Assembly (NCBI GenBank): GCA_030410095.1
Contig: JAUFRC010000001.1
Coordinates: forward strand, 2,782,501 to 2,846,500
Reading direction: 5' to 3'
From: Paracoccus cavernae
GTDB taxonomy: Bacteria; Pseudomonadota; Alphaproteobacteria; Rhodobacterales; Rhodobacteraceae
Length of the DNA stretch: 64,000 bases
Below, one piece after another: positions 62,286 to 64,000 of this stretch. The position numbers were made by a program, and so were the translations under genes. Within the stretch, counting starts at the first letter, position 1; the number at the start of each line of letters is the position of its first letter. Under the pieces are notes generated by a model that saw only the letters and a list, made by a program, of their open reading frames with translations, made no database searches and was not told the DNA's origin.

Positions 62286-63135
62286 TGCTGGGCTGGTGGA
62301 TCTCGGACAGTCGCAAGCTGGGAGTCGCAGCGCATGGGGTGCTGAGGGCCCATAAGTGGTGGTTCCTGCGCCGGATGACACAAATTCTGGCCTTGGCGAT
62401 CTTTATGGCCGGACCGGTCTTCGGCTATTGGATCGCGCGCGGGAACCTCGCCTCCAGCGATATTTTCGGCGCGGTGCGGCTGACCGATCCCTATATTTTC
62501 GTGCAATCGCTTGCAGGGGCTGGTGGCCGGCGGTGCCTGCGGTGATCGGGGCGGCGCTGGTTGCGGGTTTTTACCTGCTGGTCGGCGGTCGGGCCTATTG
62601 CGGCTGGGTCTGTCCGGTCAATGTCGTCACCGACGCCGCCTTCTGGCTTCGTGAAAAGCTGGGCCTGACGCGCGACCGCAAGCTCGACAAGCGCACGCGG
62701 ATCTACATCTTGATCGGGACGCTGATCGCCTCGGTTCTGACCGGCACGATCGCTTGGGAATTCGTCAATCCCGTCAGCATGTTGCAACGCGCCTTCATCA
62801 CCGGCATCGGGGTCGGCTGGGTGGTGATCCTGCTGGTCTTCTTTCTCGACCTTTTTGTCTCGCGTCGCGCTTGGTGCAGCCATCTCTGCCCCGTCGGCGC
62901 GTTTTACGGCGTGATCGGGCGGGCGTCGCTGGTCCGCGTTTCCGCGCGGCACCGCGAGGCCTGTACCGATTGCGGCGCCTGTTTCAACATCTGCCCCGAG
63001 CCGCATGTCATCGTGCCCGCACTCAAGGGCAAGGACAGTCCGCTGATCCTGCACGGCGATTGCCAGAATTGCGGCGGCTGCATCGATTCCTGCCCCGTCG
63101 ATGTCTTTGCCATGACCACGCGGCTGCGGCCGTAA
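62285..63135 (+). CDS. mauN: MauN, NapH-like membrane ferredoxin
   Basis: About 284 residues. N-terminal membrane helices (ILALAIFMAGPVFGYWIARG and others) carry paired CGWVCPVN and CSHLCPVG motifs. Two C-terminal 4Fe-4S sites follow, CTDCGACFNICPEP and CQNCGGCIDSCPVD. A shift near 62515 is the only break. It is the likely quinol-facing partner of MauM and the last gene of the cluster. Confidence 0.92.
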
Positions 63136-63145
63136 GGCTGTTTCG

Positions 63146-63170
63146 GGCGGGCGCTTGACTAACGCCCGCC
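63146..63170 (+). terminator. Hairpin after mauN
   Basis: GGCGGGCG and CGCCCGCC form an 8-bp GC stem with a 9-nt loop, 10 bp after the mauN stop. There is no T run. Confidence 0.5.
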
Positions 63171-63238
63171 GGAGATCCCTTCTGTTGTCATGGAGAGCCG
63201 CAGACCGGCCGGTTCGCGCGGCGCGAGGGGGCAAGGCA

Positions 63239-64000
63239 TTGGAATCAACCGTCGATCTCGTGAATATCCTTGGCGCGGCCGCCCTGCTTTTATGGGGGCT
63301 CGGCCAGATCAAGACCGGTATCATGCGTGCCTTCGGCACCAAGCTGCGGCAGTGGATCGCCAAGGGCACCAAAAACCGCGTCTCGGCTGCTTTCTGGGGC
63401 TTTTTCGCGACGCTCGCGCTGCAATCGAGCACGGCGGTGGCGGTGATCACGGCATCCTTTGCAGCGCGCGAATTCGTCACTCTCGGCATGGCTCAGGCGG
63501 TGATGCTGGGGGCCAATCTCGGGACGGCGATCGTGGCATTGGTGCTGTCGGCCGATGTCAGCGCCTTCTCGAGCCTGCTGATCCTGATCGGCGTCGCGAT
63601 GACCCTGCGGGCGCAATCGCTCACGACGAAAGGCGTTGCGCGGGCGGTTCTGGGGCTGGGCCTGATGCTGCTGGCGCTGCGGTTGATGGATGATGCGACG
63701 CTGCCCCTGCGCGATTCCGCATTGTCGCGACCGTGCTGGCCGCGCTTGGCGATGCGCCGCTTCTGGCGGTGCTGCTGGCCTCGGGGATGGCGGTTATCGC
63801 TTCGTCGAGCCTTGCGGTGATCGTGCTCGCGATGGTGCTGGCGGGGGCGGGATCATCTCGCCGCCGATGGCGATCTATCTGGTCGCCGGGGCGAATTTCG
63901 GCGGCGCGATCCCCGCGATGCTGGCCACGGCCGCCGACGGGGTCGAGGCGCGGCGTCTGACGCTGGCCAATCTCGTCGTGCGCGGCATCGGCGCTTTTGT
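63239..64000 (+). CDS. Na/Pi-cotransporter family protein, partial (runs off window)
   Basis: Starts at a TTG at 63239 behind AAGG, or further upstream. It is a membrane protein with the PNaS-family repeats LQSSTAVAVITASFAAREFV and, in the second half, ASSSLAVIVLAMVLA, the QSS/SSS motifs that bind phosphate and sodium. VMLGANLGTAIVAL and VAGANFGGAIPAML are the paired GAN loops. Shifts near 63722 and 63850 interrupt it and the 3' end is outside. It is probably a phosphate or anion transporter, unrelated to methylamine use. Confidence 0.78.

Overview
The window comes from an alphaproteobacterium of the Rhodobacterales, most likely Paracoccus. The rRNA operon ends 23S-5S-tRNA-fMet. There is a complete methylamine dehydrogenase cluster (mauFBEDACJGMN) with a Paracoccus-type TTQ small subunit and amicyanin, and a hemD/mitofilin-like/hemY block typical of the order.

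Layout. 1-3086 is the tail of an rRNA operon (23S 3' part, 5S, tRNA-fMet, terminator). 3391-14606 is an 11.2-kb IS66-family transposon. It has perfect 21-bp terminal inverted repeats (3399-3419 and 14578-14598) and a perfect 8-bp target duplication, GGCCCATT, on both sides. tnpA and tnpB lie at its left end and tnpC lies 7.1 kb away near the right end. Its cargo is a Lon-like AAA+ ATPase with a small partner protein, a DUF4297/Cap4-type nuclease plus SMC/ABC-type ATPase pair that looks like a Lamassu/ABC-3C anti-phage system, a decayed GNAT acetyltransferase, a stretch rich in hairpins, and a 404-residue FloR/CmlA-like phenicol exporter. 14901-18498 holds hexuronate catabolism genes (uxuA-uxuB-kdgK), and 18721-20208 is glpK. 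20304-34230 is an aromatic catabolic island that can take p-cresol to beta-ketoadipate enol-lactone and on to beta-ketoadipate: pchX?-pchC-pchF, two aldehyde dehydrogenases, an AraC regulator, pobR-pobA, and pcaQ divergent from pcaDCHGB. ATAACC-N4-(G/A)GTTAT dyads in front of the pch operon and between pcaQ and pcaD suggest one LysR-type regulator for both. 34671-54631 is mostly housekeeping: a Hint-domain protein, SleB-like hydrolase, acyl-CoA synthetase, CAP protein, ABC exporter, EVE, YciI, gpsA, tsaD, hemD, mitofilin-like, hemY, tRNA-Thr(CGT), DoxX, glycerate kinase, a GntR regulator and a zinc alcohol dehydrogenase. 54955-63135 is the mau cluster, with no mauR beside it. A Na/Pi-cotransporter-like gene runs off the end.

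Quality caveat. More than 25 otherwise conserved genes, including tsaD, gpsA, hemD and mauA, carry single-base frameshifts, many at G/C or A runs. The tRNA-fMet acceptor stem also lacks one G. I read this as homopolymer undercalling in a draft sequence rather than mass gene decay. I therefore annotate these as single CDSs across the shifts and give approximate shift positions.
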